DNA of 64,000 nt from Pseudomonas brassicacearum subsp. neoaurantiaca (GTDB taxonomy: Bacteria > Pseudomonadota > Gammaproteobacteria > Pseudomonadales > Pseudomonadaceae). Under the pieces are notes generated by a model. That model saw only the letters and a list, made by a program, of their open reading frames with translations. It made no database searches and was not told where the DNA came from. Positions 8,684-17,943 of the stretch are shown here, piece after piece. The stretch's first letter is position 1, and each line of letters opens with the position of its first letter. The DNA lies in contig NZ_VDLV01000029.1 of NCBI RefSeq assembly GCF_013608025.1, positions 219 to 64,218 of the forward strand. Reading direction: 5' to 3'. The position numbers and the translations under genes were made by a program.

Positions 8684-8696
8684 GGCCGTCAGAACA

Positions 8697-8939
8697 TCAG
8701 GCGTCGGGGTCTGCCACTTCCGCTGCGACGTTGGCATCCGGCGAGCGCTGGTGAAGTTCCTCGGCCCTGGTCTTCAGTTCTTGCCAACGGTCCAGGTCAA
8801 TCTCTCCCTGGCCGAACAGATCGTTGACCAGCCGCATCAGCTCGGTGAAATGAGCATCGGGCGACTGCTGGAAATAGGCCTTGTCGTCGAACAGTCGCTG
8901 CCAATCGGCCAGCGACGGTGGTTTGAGGTCATCGCTCAT
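8697..8939 (-). CDS. Small conserved-looking protein of unknown function
   Basis: The product is 80 residues from ATG 8939 with GGGAG upstream; the longer frame starting at 9008 overlaps the end of the next gene and has no ribosome site. The sequence is mostly helical and acidic (MSDDLKPPSLADWQRLFDDK, then LMRLVNDLFGQGEIDLDRW) without membrane segments. No family recognised. It lies 65 bases downstream of the AttH-like gene on the same strand and may belong to that operon's transcript. Confidence 0.6.
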   Translation of the reverse strand: MSDDLKPPSLADWQRLFDDKAYFQQSPDAHFTELMRLVNDLFGQGEIDLDRWQELKTRAEELHQRSPDANVAAEVADPDA

Positions 8940-9004
8940 GAAGGGCTCCCGCGAGGCATTCATAAGGTATGAGGGGCGACGGATACGGGGAGTTCCGGCG
9001 ATTC

Positions 9005-10075
9005 TCAATAGCCCGTCATTTCCAGATAAGCGTTGCCGCCATGACTGCCGCTCACTTGCACCGGCCCTTCCCAGTAGGGAATGCGCAGGTTCATCCAGGC
9101 GCCGGGGTTCAGCGCCCGGGTAGTGATGTCGAGCTGTTTGCCGGGGATCTTGACCGACCAGCGCACCGGCATCGCGCGTCCAGCGACCTTGGCGGTGTCC
9201 AGCGGTACAAGGCTGATTTCGCCGGCATGCAATGTCGTCGCCTGGCCCTGGGCATCGATCCAGGTTCCCGTCAGATACGGTGCCCCCTCCTTATGGCGCA
9301 TGCGATAGAGCATCACCTGTTCGCCGCTTTCCAGGTGCAGCGAAAACCAGTCCCATCCAGTCTGGTTTTCCGTCAGCGGCTGGCTGCTCCACTCACGGTC
9401 AAGCCAGGCCGAGCCGCTGACTTCGTAGCGCTTGCCGTCGATTTCCAAGTGACCATGGGCCTTGAAGAACGGCTGGCTGTAGTAATACGACGCCTGGCCC
9501 TGCTCGGATTTCTGACTGAAGCCCTGGTCGCCTTGCAAGACCAGCGGGCGCGTCGACGTCAGCTGCAGTTCATAGTTGAAGTGTGCGTCACGCGCCTTGA
9601 GCTGCATCGCCGCCAAGGGGTCGTTGCCAGCAGCTTGAGTCGTCAATTGCCAATCATCGATCCAGGCGTCGAAAGGCGTTGTCCGCACCCCGGCCTGCCC
9701 GACGCCACCCCGGGCGTAGCGCTCGGCGGCATGGTGGACGCTGGCGGAGGTTACGGCGGCGTGGCCGAGCCAGATCGTCTGGTTGCGCCAGCCACTGCCC
9801 CGCACCGCAGGATCCTGGGCGCTCCGGAACAACGTCCACTGCACACCGAAATCCCGCCCTTCGGCGTCCTTTAGATTAGCGGTGATGTACCACCATTCGA
9901 TGCGGAAACCTTCATGAACACCATGATCGGCTGGAAAGCTGAACACGCGCCCGGGCACCACGGGCGTGAACGCAACGGTGTGGGTGCCGAGACCGGCAAA
10001 ACCCTTTTCCGGCGGCGTCGAGTCATCACAACCGGCAAGCAGTGCAAGGAGCATCAGGCCGACTCTAATCTTCAT
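9005..10075 (-). CDS. AttH-like lipoprotein with lipocalin-like (carotenoid hydratase-type) fold
   Basis: The product is 356 residues. The N terminus MKIRVGLMLLALLAGC is a lipoprotein signal with cysteine at 16. The body carries the AttH/CrtC hallmark FPADHGVHEGFRIEWWYITANL early, then DREWSSQPL and GWDWFSLHLESGEQVMLYRMR. Members of this family have a double lipocalin-like beta-barrel and are usually encoded with an ABC exporter. It overlaps the permease gene by 11 bases and forms the third gene of the operon. It probably binds or processes a hydrophobic substrate at the membrane surface; enzymatic activity is unknown. Confidence 0.87.
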   Translation of the reverse strand: MKIRVGLMLLALLAGCDDSTPPEKGFAGLGTHTVAFTPVVPGRVFSFPADHGVHEGFRIEWWYITANLKDAEGRDFGVQWTLFRSAQDPAVRGSGWRNQTIWLGHAAVTSASVHHAAERYARGGVGQAGVRTTPFDAWIDDWQLTTQAAGNDPLAAMQLKARDAHFNYELQLTSTRPLVLQGDQGFSQKSEQGQASYYYSQPFFKAHGHLEIDGKRYEVSGSAWLDREWSSQPLTENQTGWDWFSLHLESGEQVMLYRMRHKEGAPYLTGTWIDAQGQATTLHAGEISLVPLDTAKVAGRAMPVRWSVKIPGKQLDITTRALNPGAWMNLRIPYWEGPVQVSGSHGGNAYLEMTGY

Positions 10076-12536
10076 GGGCGAACGTCCTCAGCAAATCCGC
10101 CGGCTGCGTACGGTACAGCGCGTACAGCGGCCAAGCCGACGCCAGCAGCGTGGCGAGCATCGCCAAGGCCAGCAGTTGCGCCAGTTGCAACGGAAAGACC
10201 CGCAACGGCAAGCGCCAGCCAAAGGCCTGCACATTGATCACCGCATCCAGGCACCAGGCCAGGGCAATGCCCAGCGGCACGGCCAACAACAACAACGTCA
10301 GCAGCGCCAGCAGCCAGGTCTGGCCAAGGTTGAGCAGCATCAATTGCCGCCGCGTGACGCCCACCGCCCACAGCGGTGCCAATTGGCCGAGGCGGCTCTG
10401 GCTCTGGGTCAACAGGCTGATGAACAACGCCACCCCGGCCACGGCCAGGGTCAGGCTGTTGAGCGCGGCGGTGGCGGCAAAGGTGCGCTCGAACACCTGG
10501 GTCGACCAACCTTTGAGCCGGGCCTGATCGACGATGCGGCTGTCGTCGAGGTTGAACTGGTTCTGCAACGCCGCGAGCAAGGGTGGGATCTTCGACGGTT
10601 CGATGCCCAGGTTGAAACGATACGGTGTGAGCTGCGGCCAGTGCGCCAGCAGGTGTTTCGCGTTGATCAACACGTGGCCCTTGGGATTGCCGTAGTCGGC
10701 GTAGATTCCGACGATGCGCGGCGTCCACGGGCCTTGTGGGGTCGGGAGGGTCATCCGGTCACCGATCCGCAGCTTCAGGCGTCGGGCCAGTTGTTCGCTG
10801 AGCATCAGCGTGTCGGCGCCGGCCAGTTGCTCCCATGCTTGGCCGTCGGTCGACTCCAGCAAGGGCCAGTGCTGGCGATAGGAAGCATGGTCGATGATGC
10901 CGAAAATATCCGTCGGCCAGCCCTGCAAGGGAATCGACACCTGCCAGTTGGGCAACACGGCGGTGATCGTCGGTTGTTGCTTGAGCCAGTCGTACAGCTC
11001 GCCCGCCTGGGCCGGCGTTTGCGGGCTGATATACAACTCAGCGGTCAATCGTTGCTCCAGCCAGTCGCTGAACGTCTGGCGAAAACCGGCGGTCATGCTG
11101 CCGGCTCCGATGTTCGCCGCCAAGGCCAGCAGCAACGCCATCAGCGCCAGGCTCAACGTGGGCAATTGCTGGCGGCAATCAGCGAGAAACCATTGCCCGA
11201 GCACCGAACGGCTGCCGCGCAGCAACCGGTTCAACACGCCGTTGAGCAGCACCGGCAAGGCCAGCGCCGCGCCCAGCAACAACGCCGTCATCAAGATGAA
11301 ACCGCTCGCCAGGCTGTCACCCCAGACCAGCACCAACACGGCGACCAGCGCGGCCAACGTCGCCACCACGCCCTGTCGCCGCAGCCAGCGCGCATGGGCT
11401 TGGTGCCAGGCCTGGGGATTGGCCAGTGCCAGCAAAGGCAGGCGTGCTGCGCGCAAAAGACTTTGGGCCCCGGCCAGTAGTGCGCCGAGCAGGCCCAGGC
11501 CAATTCCACCCAGCCACCACCAGGGGCTGAGGTTCAGCTGCCCGGGCACTTCCGCGCCGTACAGGCCCCGCAGGCTGGCCGCGACATCGGGCAGCAACAG
11601 ACTCGCCAGCCAGTATCCACTGAGCACGCCAGCCACCCCGCCCAGCAAGGCCAACGCGCCCAGCTCCAGCGCCAGGCCGATGATCAGCGCCCGCGCGCTG
11701 ACGCCGCAGGCCCGCAGGGTCCGCAACAGGCTGCGTCGTTGCTCCAGCGCGAGGCCGATGGCGGCGTGAACGATGAACAAACCCACCACAAATGATAGGA
11801 ACCCCAGCGCGTCTAGGTTCAAATGAAAGCTTTCGGTCAGGCGTGACAGGTTGTTTTCCTCGTCGGCGCGCTTGAATTGCAGCAGGCCGTTGAACGCCTC
11901 GGGCAACGTGGCCGTGAAAGTGGCGGGCAATAGCAGTCGCGAAATCTGCTCCGGCAAGCCCAGTAGTTCCTGGGCGAAACCGATGTCCATCAACAACACG
12001 CCCGGCGCCATGTCGGGTTGCACATGCAGGGGTGGCAGAACCTGGTCGCCGACAGTGCGAGGCTGGTCATTTTCCTTCAATCCCAACGCTTGCAAGGTCG
12101 ATGGGGCAATCCAGGTACGGCCGGCGCCGGTGAAAAATTCCACCACCTCGTCAATTTCCCGCGCCTGCCCCGCCACGGCCGAACCCGGCGGCAGCGACAC
12201 CGGGTCAATGCCCATCACCTGCAGCCGCTGCTCTTCGTGGCCCTTGAGCGTCACCCGCGCCTGCAACACCGGCGACACGGGCCAGCCTTGGCGACGCAGG
12301 TCGACAAACCATTGCTGCGCGAAGGTGCCGCCGCCCGGTGCGCTCAGGCTGGCCTGGGGTTCGCCGCCGATCAACTGGCTGGCCCGGGCGTAGCTGTCGC
12401 GGGCCTGGCTGTTCAATGCCTGCACGCCGATAAGCAGGCTGGTGGCGAGCCAAAGCCCGGTCAGCACACTGAAGAACTGCACCGGGTGCCGGCGCCAGTG
12501 GCTGAGCAGGGCCTTGAGTGTCTGGCGGAAAACCAT
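10065..12536 (-). CDS. ABC transporter permease, FtsX/MacB type (AttFG-like)
   Basis: The product is 823 residues with about ten membrane segments in two FtsX-like halves: one at the N terminus (HWRRHPVQFFSVLTGLWLATSL), four around 240-390, a group near 400-480, and the last four near 690-810. Large extracytoplasmic regions lie between. This is the layout of lipoprotein/hydrophobic-substrate exporters, and fits a fusion of the AttF and AttG permeases. It overlaps the ATPase gene by one base and the AttH-like gene by 11, so the three are one operon. Confidence 0.88.
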   Translation of the reverse strand: MVFRQTLKALLSHWRRHPVQFFSVLTGLWLATSLLIGVQALNSQARDSYARASQLIGGEPQASLSAPGGGTFAQQWFVDLRRQGWPVSPVLQARVTLKGHEEQRLQVMGIDPVSLPPGSAVAGQAREIDEVVEFFTGAGRTWIAPSTLQALGLKENDQPRTVGDQVLPPLHVQPDMAPGVLLMDIGFAQELLGLPEQISRLLLPATFTATLPEAFNGLLQFKRADEENNLSRLTESFHLNLDALGFLSFVVGLFIVHAAIGLALEQRRSLLRTLRACGVSARALIIGLALELGALALLGGVAGVLSGYWLASLLLPDVAASLRGLYGAEVPGQLNLSPWWWLGGIGLGLLGALLAGAQSLLRAARLPLLALANPQAWHQAHARWLRRQGVVATLAALVAVLVLVWGDSLASGFILMTALLLGAALALPVLLNGVLNRLLRGSRSVLGQWFLADCRQQLPTLSLALMALLLALAANIGAGSMTAGFRQTFSDWLEQRLTAELYISPQTPAQAGELYDWLKQQPTITAVLPNWQVSIPLQGWPTDIFGIIDHASYRQHWPLLESTDGQAWEQLAGADTLMLSEQLARRLKLRIGDRMTLPTPQGPWTPRIVGIYADYGNPKGHVLINAKHLLAHWPQLTPYRFNLGIEPSKIPPLLAALQNQFNLDDSRIVDQARLKGWSTQVFERTFAATAALNSLTLAVAGVALFISLLTQSQSRLGQLAPLWAVGVTRRQLMLLNLGQTWLLALLTLLLLAVPLGIALAWCLDAVINVQAFGWRLPLRVFPLQLAQLLALAMLATLLASAWPLYALYRTQPADLLRTFAHED

Positions 12537-13210
12537 CAGGCCTGGACCGCCTGTGCCAAGCGCCCGCCTTGCAGCACCACGCGATGCGCGAGACGCGCCG
12601 CCACCCGTTGACTGTGCGTGACCATCAACAGGCTGGTGGGGCTGCCGTCGAGCAATTCCAGCAGCAATTGCAGCACTTCGTCGCTGGTGCCTTCGTCGAG
12701 ACTGCCGGTGGGTTCGTCAGCCAACAGCAACGGTGGCCGTGAAGCCAGCGCCCGCCCCAGCGCCACCCTTTGTTGCTGCCCACCGGAGAGTTGCTCGGGA
12801 TAACGACGCAACAGGTCCGACAGGCCGAGCCGCTGCACCAGATGCGCCTGCCAGCCGGCATCGAAACGCCCACACAGGCGCGCCTGGAAGGCGAGGTTGT
12901 CGTCCACCGACAGGCTGCTGATCAGGTTGAATTGCTGGAACACCAGGCCGATTTCCGTGCGCCGCCAATGGGCCAGTTGGTGTTCGCTCATGCCGTCGAG
13001 CTGGTAGCTACCGCTGCGGATGCTGCCTCGGTCCGCTATGTCCAGGCCAGCGACCAGGTGCAACAGGGTGCTCTTGCCGCTGCCCGATTCCCCCATTAGC
13101 GCCAGGCTGCTGCCCGGGAGCAACGTGAGATCGACACCTTGCAACACGGGCAGCGGGCCTTGGGGTGTGGCGTAGCTTTTGAAGACGTTGCGGACTTCCA
13201 GCATGGGCAA
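12536..13210 (-). CDS. ABC transporter ATPase (LolD/MacB-like, AttE-like)
   Basis: The product is 224 residues. Walker A GESGSGKST (about 37-45), Q-loop FQQFNL, signature LSGGQQQR, Walker B LLLADEPTGSLD and switch histidine VTHSQ are all intact. It powers the adjacent FtsX-type permease. It is the first gene of the leftward operon (ATPase, permease, AttH-like). The start ATG could be 13210 or 13204; both give the same protein within two residues. Confidence 0.92.
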   Translation of the reverse strand: MPMLEVRNVFKSYATPQGPLPVLQGVDLTLLPGSSLALMGESGSGKSTLLHLVAGLDIADRGSIRSGSYQLDGMSEHQLAHWRRTEIGLVFQQFNLISSLSVDDNLAFQARLCGRFDAGWQAHLVQRLGLSDLLRRYPEQLSGGQQQRVALGRALASRPPLLLADEPTGSLDEGTSDEVLQLLLELLDGSPTSLLMVTHSQRVAARLAHRVVLQGGRLAQAVQA

Positions 13211-13300
13211 GACTCGGGCGCAGATCGGCGAAGGCGTCAGGATAGCGGAGGTCGTGGAGGTTGTGAGAGTTCCAAAAAGATGCTTGGTCTGGTGTCCAAC

Positions 13301-13390
13301 TGTGGGAGCGAGCTTGCTCGCGATGGCGGTGTGACAGTCGATGAAGATTTTGAATCGGCTGACCTCATCGCGAGCAAGCTCGCTCCCACA
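13301..13390. repeat. Inverted REP pair (GGGAGCGAGC type)
   Basis: TGTGGGAGCGAGCTTGCTCG at 13301 is paired with an inverted copy ending at 13390. It sits between the ABC operon promoter side and the end of the sulfatase-fold gene. Confidence 0.9.
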
Positions 13391-13454
13391 AGGGATCTGC
13401 GGTGCGCGGCCCCCTTCGGTTATAGCGCTGGCTTAGCCAATATAGCCCCTTCCT

Positions 13455-15200
13455 TCACTGCCCCGCCGCCACTTCGGTCTTCACCGGCCCTGGTGTGACG
13501 ATGCTGTTCAGGTCGATGTGTTTCCAGGCCGGCTTGGCCCCCAGCCGGGCATTGAAGCGGTAGTTGAAGGTGAAGTCGTCTTCGGTCGCTTGGTTCAAGG
13601 GCTTGCCATATTGGGCGATGACCGCGACCGGGTCATAGCCCATCAGCTCGAGCAGCGTCGGGAAGATGTTGTAGTGGCTGGAGCGGTCCTTGTTCTGTGT
13701 CAGGGTGCTGCGCCAATCCAGCGTCTGCAGTTGGCTGCCCTGGATCACGACGAGCGGCACCAGCCCTTCTTCTTCCACCGGATCGCCGCCGCAGTGGGTG
13801 TTGAGCCCGGGGTTGCCGCGTTCATGGAGGTCCTGGCCATGGTCGGAGGTGTAGATCAGCACGGCGTTCGTGAGGTTGCCTTCACGGAAAAGTCGTTGGA
13901 AAAACTCGCCGACGTTCCACAGCAAGGTGTTCTGGTAAGCGTTGCGGTAGAGCGCCCAATCGCCTTTCTCGCCGTTGAAACCATCGCGGCTGCCGGTGTC
14001 GCTCACGTCTTGGAACTGCCCGCGCGGCAAGGCCGGACGGTAGGACATGAAGTCATCGGGGTATTTGTCATGGACTGGAAAATGCGCGCCGACCTTGTTG
14101 ATCACCACCAGCTCGGCCCGGTCGTTACCCAGCAACTCGACCAGCTTCGCCACGGCCGCCATGTCCCTGTCACGCACGCGGGCCTGGTCGAATTGGACGA
14201 ATTGATCGATATCTTTTTTTTCAAGCGGGGTCATCAGGTTCTGCAGGTTGCCGCCGGTGCGCTGGGCGTCGATGTAGACCGTGCGCAACCCGGCCTGATG
14301 GGCGTACTGCCAGATCGACGGTTGCGTGCTGTTGATGCGCACGTAGTCGCCTCGGGTGCCGCCATAACGCAGGGTAACGTTGGTGTCGGCGCTGCAATTG
14401 GCAACAGATGCCGCGTAGCCATAATTGAAGATGTCGACGCCGGGTGGCGGTGTCTTGAGCCCCGTGGGAACGCCGGACGGCGTATTGATATCGAGGTAAT
14501 TTCCAGCCACGCTTTCGTCGATGATCAGCACAATATCGTGGTCGATTGGAGACGATTGCCGGAGGATACTGACTGGCTCCCGAGGCCCGACGGTGTTGTG
14601 CAACGTCTCGTAGGCAAACAGGTTCAGGTAGGCCAGCGGCGTGTACATCACCGGCAAACCGCGCGCGCCTTCGCCCGCCCGCACGAACAGCACACCGCTG
14701 AGCAGCAGCACGCCCAGCACGGGCGCGATGATCGGCACGTAGCCGGGCAGCGATAGACGACGCCGCGGCTTGAGGGCGATGCCCAACAACAGCAACACAC
14801 CGCCGGCCACCGCGCTGATGATGACCTCGCGATATTGATAGGCCGCCTCCTGGATAAAACCACCGGAATACACCAGCGACACGAACTGGCTGTAGGTCAG
14901 GTAGCTGTCGGTCACCCGCGTATACACCTCGAAGAACACCGCCGAGACAAACATCGCCAGGGCAAACAGATGCCTGACCAACGCCGGGCGAATGTAGGCG
15001 GTCATCCATAGCGCCAGCACCAAGACCAGGAACATCGCGCCAAACAGCGCCGCTGCAAAGCCAACACCCAACGCTGCCAGTCGTTCCAGGTACAAGTCAT
15101 GCCCCCGGAAAAGGTACAGCACCAGCAGCACTTCCTTGAGGTATCGGGTCATGGGTTTCTCGACGGCGTCGCGCAGCAATGGAAGGTTCGTTTTCTGCAC
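13455..15200 (-). CDS. Membrane sulfatase-fold transferase (phosphoethanolamine transferase-like)
   Basis: The product is 581 residues if it starts at GTG 15200; ATG 15152 (MTRYLKEVL) is an alternative, and neither has a strong ribosome site. Four to five membrane segments occupy the first ~175 residues, followed by a periplasmic alkaline-phosphatase/sulfatase domain. Metal-site motifs are IIDESVAGN (candidate nucleophile Ser or nearby residue), YTSDHGQDLHERG and NTHCGG. EptA/OpgE-type proteins transfer phosphoethanolamine and usually have a threonine nucleophile in an ETxR motif; here the motif reads DESV, so the exact chemistry is open. It is divergent from the exopolysaccharide operon and shares its ~330-base control region, which hints at modification of an envelope glycan. 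Confidence 0.82.
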   Translation of the reverse strand: MQKTNLPLLRDAVEKPMTRYLKEVLLVLYLFRGHDLYLERLAALGVGFAAALFGAMFLVLVLALWMTAYIRPALVRHLFALAMFVSAVFFEVYTRVTDSYLTYSQFVSLVYSGGFIQEAAYQYREVIISAVAGGVLLLLGIALKPRRRLSLPGYVPIIAPVLGVLLLSGVLFVRAGEGARGLPVMYTPLAYLNLFAYETLHNTVGPREPVSILRQSSPIDHDIVLIIDESVAGNYLDINTPSGVPTGLKTPPPGVDIFNYGYAASVANCSADTNVTLRYGGTRGDYVRINSTQPSIWQYAHQAGLRTVYIDAQRTGGNLQNLMTPLEKKDIDQFVQFDQARVRDRDMAAVAKLVELLGNDRAELVVINKVGAHFPVHDKYPDDFMSYRPALPRGQFQDVSDTGSRDGFNGEKGDWALYRNAYQNTLLWNVGEFFQRLFREGNLTNAVLIYTSDHGQDLHERGNPGLNTHCGGDPVEEEGLVPLVVIQGSQLQTLDWRSTLTQNKDRSSHYNIFPTLLELMGYDPVAVIAQYGKPLNQATEDDFTFNYRFNARLGAKPAWKHIDLNSIVTPGPVKTEVAAGQ

Positions 15201-15529
15201 ACTAGCAGCGGGTTTTCAAAGCGCAAGAAACTGGACGAACGGCCAGAGCGTCAAAAAAAAGTTAGCCCAAAAGTGACACCTTTGACGCCTCAAAAACATA
15301 AAAATCTATGAATCAGTACCGTTCATCGCCTACTTAAAATTCGTTAAAGCCCTTTAAAATCGGCACTTCTTTAAGTCTGTCAATGACTTGATATCAAAAA
15401 GCCCCAATCTCTCGAGTTTGCCAACACTGACAACTGTCATTTTGCTGACACGCTTTTCAGAAGCTGCGCTATACCCCTCTAAACAGTTTCATCCGAGTTA
15501 CATCAATCGGTTTACGAGGCGCGCGAAAG
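15201..15529. promoter_or_regulatory. Divergent control region of the exopolysaccharide operon
   Basis: This 329-base gene-free stretch is AT-richer than its flanks and separates the sulfatase-fold gene from ugd. It holds a FleQ-box-like sequence (15379-15392), the short dyad TGACA-AC-TGTCA around 15427-15438, and a long putative leader before the ugd start. No good -35/-10 pair stands out. Confidence 0.45.
15379..15392 (+). promoter_or_regulatory. FleQ-box-like site
   Basis: GTCAATGACTTGAT matches the FleQ consensus GTCANTAAATTGAC at 10 of 13 defined positions. FleQ is the cyclic-di-GMP-responsive regulator of exopolysaccharide genes in pseudomonads, so the location 138 bases before ugd is suggestive. 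One weak match in a few hundred bases could be chance. Confidence 0.3.
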
Positions 15530-16888
15530 ATGGACGTGAGCGTATTTGGAACGGGGTATGTAGGGCTGATACAGGCGGCGGCGCTGGCCGACGTCGGGCA
15601 CCGTGTCCTGTGCGTCGACATCGACTCGAACAAGATCCGTCAATTGCAGCAAGCGGTACCGCCGATCAGCGAGCCGGGGCTGTCCGGTTTGCTCGAAGAC
15701 AACATCAAGACCGGACGCCTGTCGTTCAGCTCCCAGGCCAGCGATGCGGTGAACCATGGCGAACTGATCTTCATCGCCGTCGGCACCCCCGCCGATGAAG
15801 ACGGCTCGGCGGATTTGAGCCATGTGTTGGGGGTCACCCGGCAAATTGCCGATTTCATGGACAGCGACCGCACCCTGATCATCAAGTCCACGGTGCCGGT
15901 CGGCACGGCTGACAAGGTGGCCGAATGCGCTCGCCAGGCGTTGGCGCGGCGTGGCCTGAAACAGCTGAATGTCCGCGTTGTATCCAACCCCGAATTTCTC
16001 AAGGAAGGCAGCGCCCTGGCCGATTGCATGCGCCCGGACCGGATCATCATCGGCACCGGCGATCAGTTGGCGCGCGATCAAATGAGCGAGCTCTACGCAC
16101 CGTTCTGCCGCAACCACGAAAAACTGATGTTCATGGACAACCGCAGCGCGGAGCTGACCAAGTACGCCGCCAACGCCATGCTCGCCACCCGCATCAGCTT
16201 CATGAACGAACTGGCCAATCTCACCGAACGCCTGGGTGCCGACATCGAGGCCGTGCGCAAGGGCATCGGCTCGGACCCGCGCATCGGCTATCACTTCATC
16301 TACCCAGGCTGCGGCTTCGGCGGCTCATGCTTTCCCAAGGACCTTCGCGCCTTGCTGCACACTGCAGAACAAAGCGGCATGCCCCTGCGCCTGCTGCGCA
16401 GCGTCACCGAGGTGAACGACAGCCAACGGCACATTCTCTTCGAAAAACTGGCGCAGCAGTTCCCGAGCGGATTGGCCGGCAAATCGATCGCCATCTGGGG
16501 CCTGGCCTTCAAGCCCAACACCGACGACATGCGCGAAGCCCCGAGCCGCTACCTGATGGAAGCGCTCTGGCGCGAAGGCGCGCGTGTCCAGGCCTACGAT
16601 CCGGAAGCCATGTCCGAATGCCGGCGTCTCTACGGCTACCGCAAAGACCTGAACCTCTGTGCCACCCGTGATGACACCCTGGAAGATGCCGATGCCCTGG
16701 TGATCTGCACGGAATGGAAGAATTTCCGCGTGGTGGATTTCGACCTGCTGGCCAGCAAGCTGCGCGCCCGGGTCATCATCGATGGTCGCAACCTGTACAA
16801 CCCCGAGCACCTGGCCGCCGCCGGGCTGCTATATCGCGGCATCGGCCTGCGGCACACCGTGCCCAGCGTCCCGGGGCCACAAGCGTGA
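15530..16888 (+). CDS. ugd: UDP-glucose 6-dehydrogenase
   Basis: The product is 452 residues. It oxidises UDP-glucose twice with NAD to give UDP-glucuronate, the acidic sugar donor for the polysaccharide. The N-terminal Rossmann motif GTGYVGL (residues 7-13), the catalytic lysine region AELTKYAANAML, the nucleophile in YPGCGFGGSCFPKDL, and the C-terminal NAD domain (IAIWGLAFKPNTDDMREAPS) are all intact. It is the first gene of the exopolysaccharide operon, and its stop overlaps the next start (GTGA). Confidence 0.92.
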   Translation: MDVSVFGTGYVGLIQAAALADVGHRVLCVDIDSNKIRQLQQAVPPISEPGLSGLLEDNIKTGRLSFSSQASDAVNHGELIFIAVGTPADEDGSADLSHVLGVTRQIADFMDSDRTLIIKSTVPVGTADKVAECARQALARRGLKQLNVRVVSNPEFLKEGSALADCMRPDRIIIGTGDQLARDQMSELYAPFCRNHEKLMFMDNRSAELTKYAANAMLATRISFMNELANLTERLGADIEAVRKGIGSDPRIGYHFIYPGCGFGGSCFPKDLRALLHTAEQSGMPLRLLRSVTEVNDSQRHILFEKLAQQFPSGLAGKSIAIWGLAFKPNTDDMREAPSRYLMEALWREGARVQAYDPEAMSECRRLYGYRKDLNLCATRDDTLEDADALVICTEWKNFRVVDFDLLASKLRARVIIDGRNLYNPEHLAAAGLLYRGIGLRHTVPSVPGPQA

Positions 16889-17943
16889 ACATCCTGGTGA
16901 CCGGCGCGGCCGGTTTCATCGGTGCCCACTGCGTGCTGCGGTTGCTGCGCGACGGCCACGACGTGTGCGGGCTGGACAATTTCAACGATTACTACGACCC
17001 GCAACTCAAGCACGACCGCGTGGCATGGGTGAAGGATCAGGTCGGCGAGTTTTCACTGGCGCACATCGACCTGACCGACGCGTCGGCGATCGATGAACTG
17101 TTCCAGTTCCGCCGCCCGGACGTGGTGATTCACCTCGCCGCCCAGGCCGGCGTGCGTTATTCGCTGGAAAATCCCCGCGCTTACGTCAACAGCAATCTCA
17201 GCGGGTTCCTGAACGTTCTCGAAAGCTGCCGCCATCATCCGGTCAAGCACCTGATCTACGCCTCTTCCAGTTCGGTGTACGGCGCCAACCAGCGCACGCC
17301 CTATTCGGTACAGGACGGCGTGGATCATCCGTTGTCGTTGTACGCGGCCACGAAAAAGGCCAACGAATCGATGGCCCACAGCTACAGCCACCTGTTCGGC
17401 ATCCCTTGCACCGGCCTGCGTTTTTTTACCGTGTACGGCCCCTGGGGCCGGCCGGACATGTCGCCGATCCAGTTCGCCAAGGCCATCACCGGAAACCAGG
17501 TGTTGCAGCTCTTCAACCACGGCGAGCACACGCGCGACTTTACCTACATCGATGACATCGTCGAAAGCATCGCCCGGCTGATCGAACGTCCGCCTCGCCC
17601 GACACCGGACTGGAATCGCGAGCAACCGGACCCGGCCACCAGCCTGGCGCCATGGTGCCTCTACAACATTGGCGGACAGCACCCGGTAGCCCTGCGGACC
17701 TACGTCGCGCTGCTGGAAAAACACCTGGGCCGCACGGCCCGGATCGAGCTGCTGCCCCTGCAACCAGGGGACGTGCTCAACACCTGCGCCGATGCCAGCG
17801 ACCTGGCCCTGGCCACCGGTTTCCAACCGCGCATCGAACTGGACGACGGCCTGGGTCGCTTCGTCGACTGGTTCCTCGATTACTACGTGCGCCCCATTGT
17901 CCACGCGCCGCTTGCGGCCCAATCCCAGCGGAGGAGTCTATGA
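16885..17943 (+). CDS. NAD-dependent nucleotide-sugar epimerase (UDP-glucuronate 4-epimerase-like)
   Basis: The product is 352 residues, starting at GTG 16885 overlapping the ugd stop by four bases. Extended-SDR features are present: GAAGFIG near the N terminus, the serine region YASSSSVYG, and catalytic LYAATKK (YxxxK). The motif NFNDYYDPQLK and overall length match UDP-glucuronate 4-epimerases, which make UDP-galacturonate. Together with Ugd this predicts uronic acids in the polymer. The precise product cannot be fixed from sequence. Confidence 0.88.
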   Translation: MNILVTGAAGFIGAHCVLRLLRDGHDVCGLDNFNDYYDPQLKHDRVAWVKDQVGEFSLAHIDLTDASAIDELFQFRRPDVVIHLAAQAGVRYSLENPRAYVNSNLSGFLNVLESCRHHPVKHLIYASSSSVYGANQRTPYSVQDGVDHPLSLYAATKKANESMAHSYSHLFGIPCTGLRFFTVYGPWGRPDMSPIQFAKAITGNQVLQLFNHGEHTRDFTYIDDIVESIARLIERPPRPTPDWNREQPDPATSLAPWCLYNIGGQHPVALRTYVALLEKHLGRTARIELLPLQPGDVLNTCADASDLALATGFQPRIELDDGLGRFVDWFLDYYVRPIVHAPLAAQSQRRSL

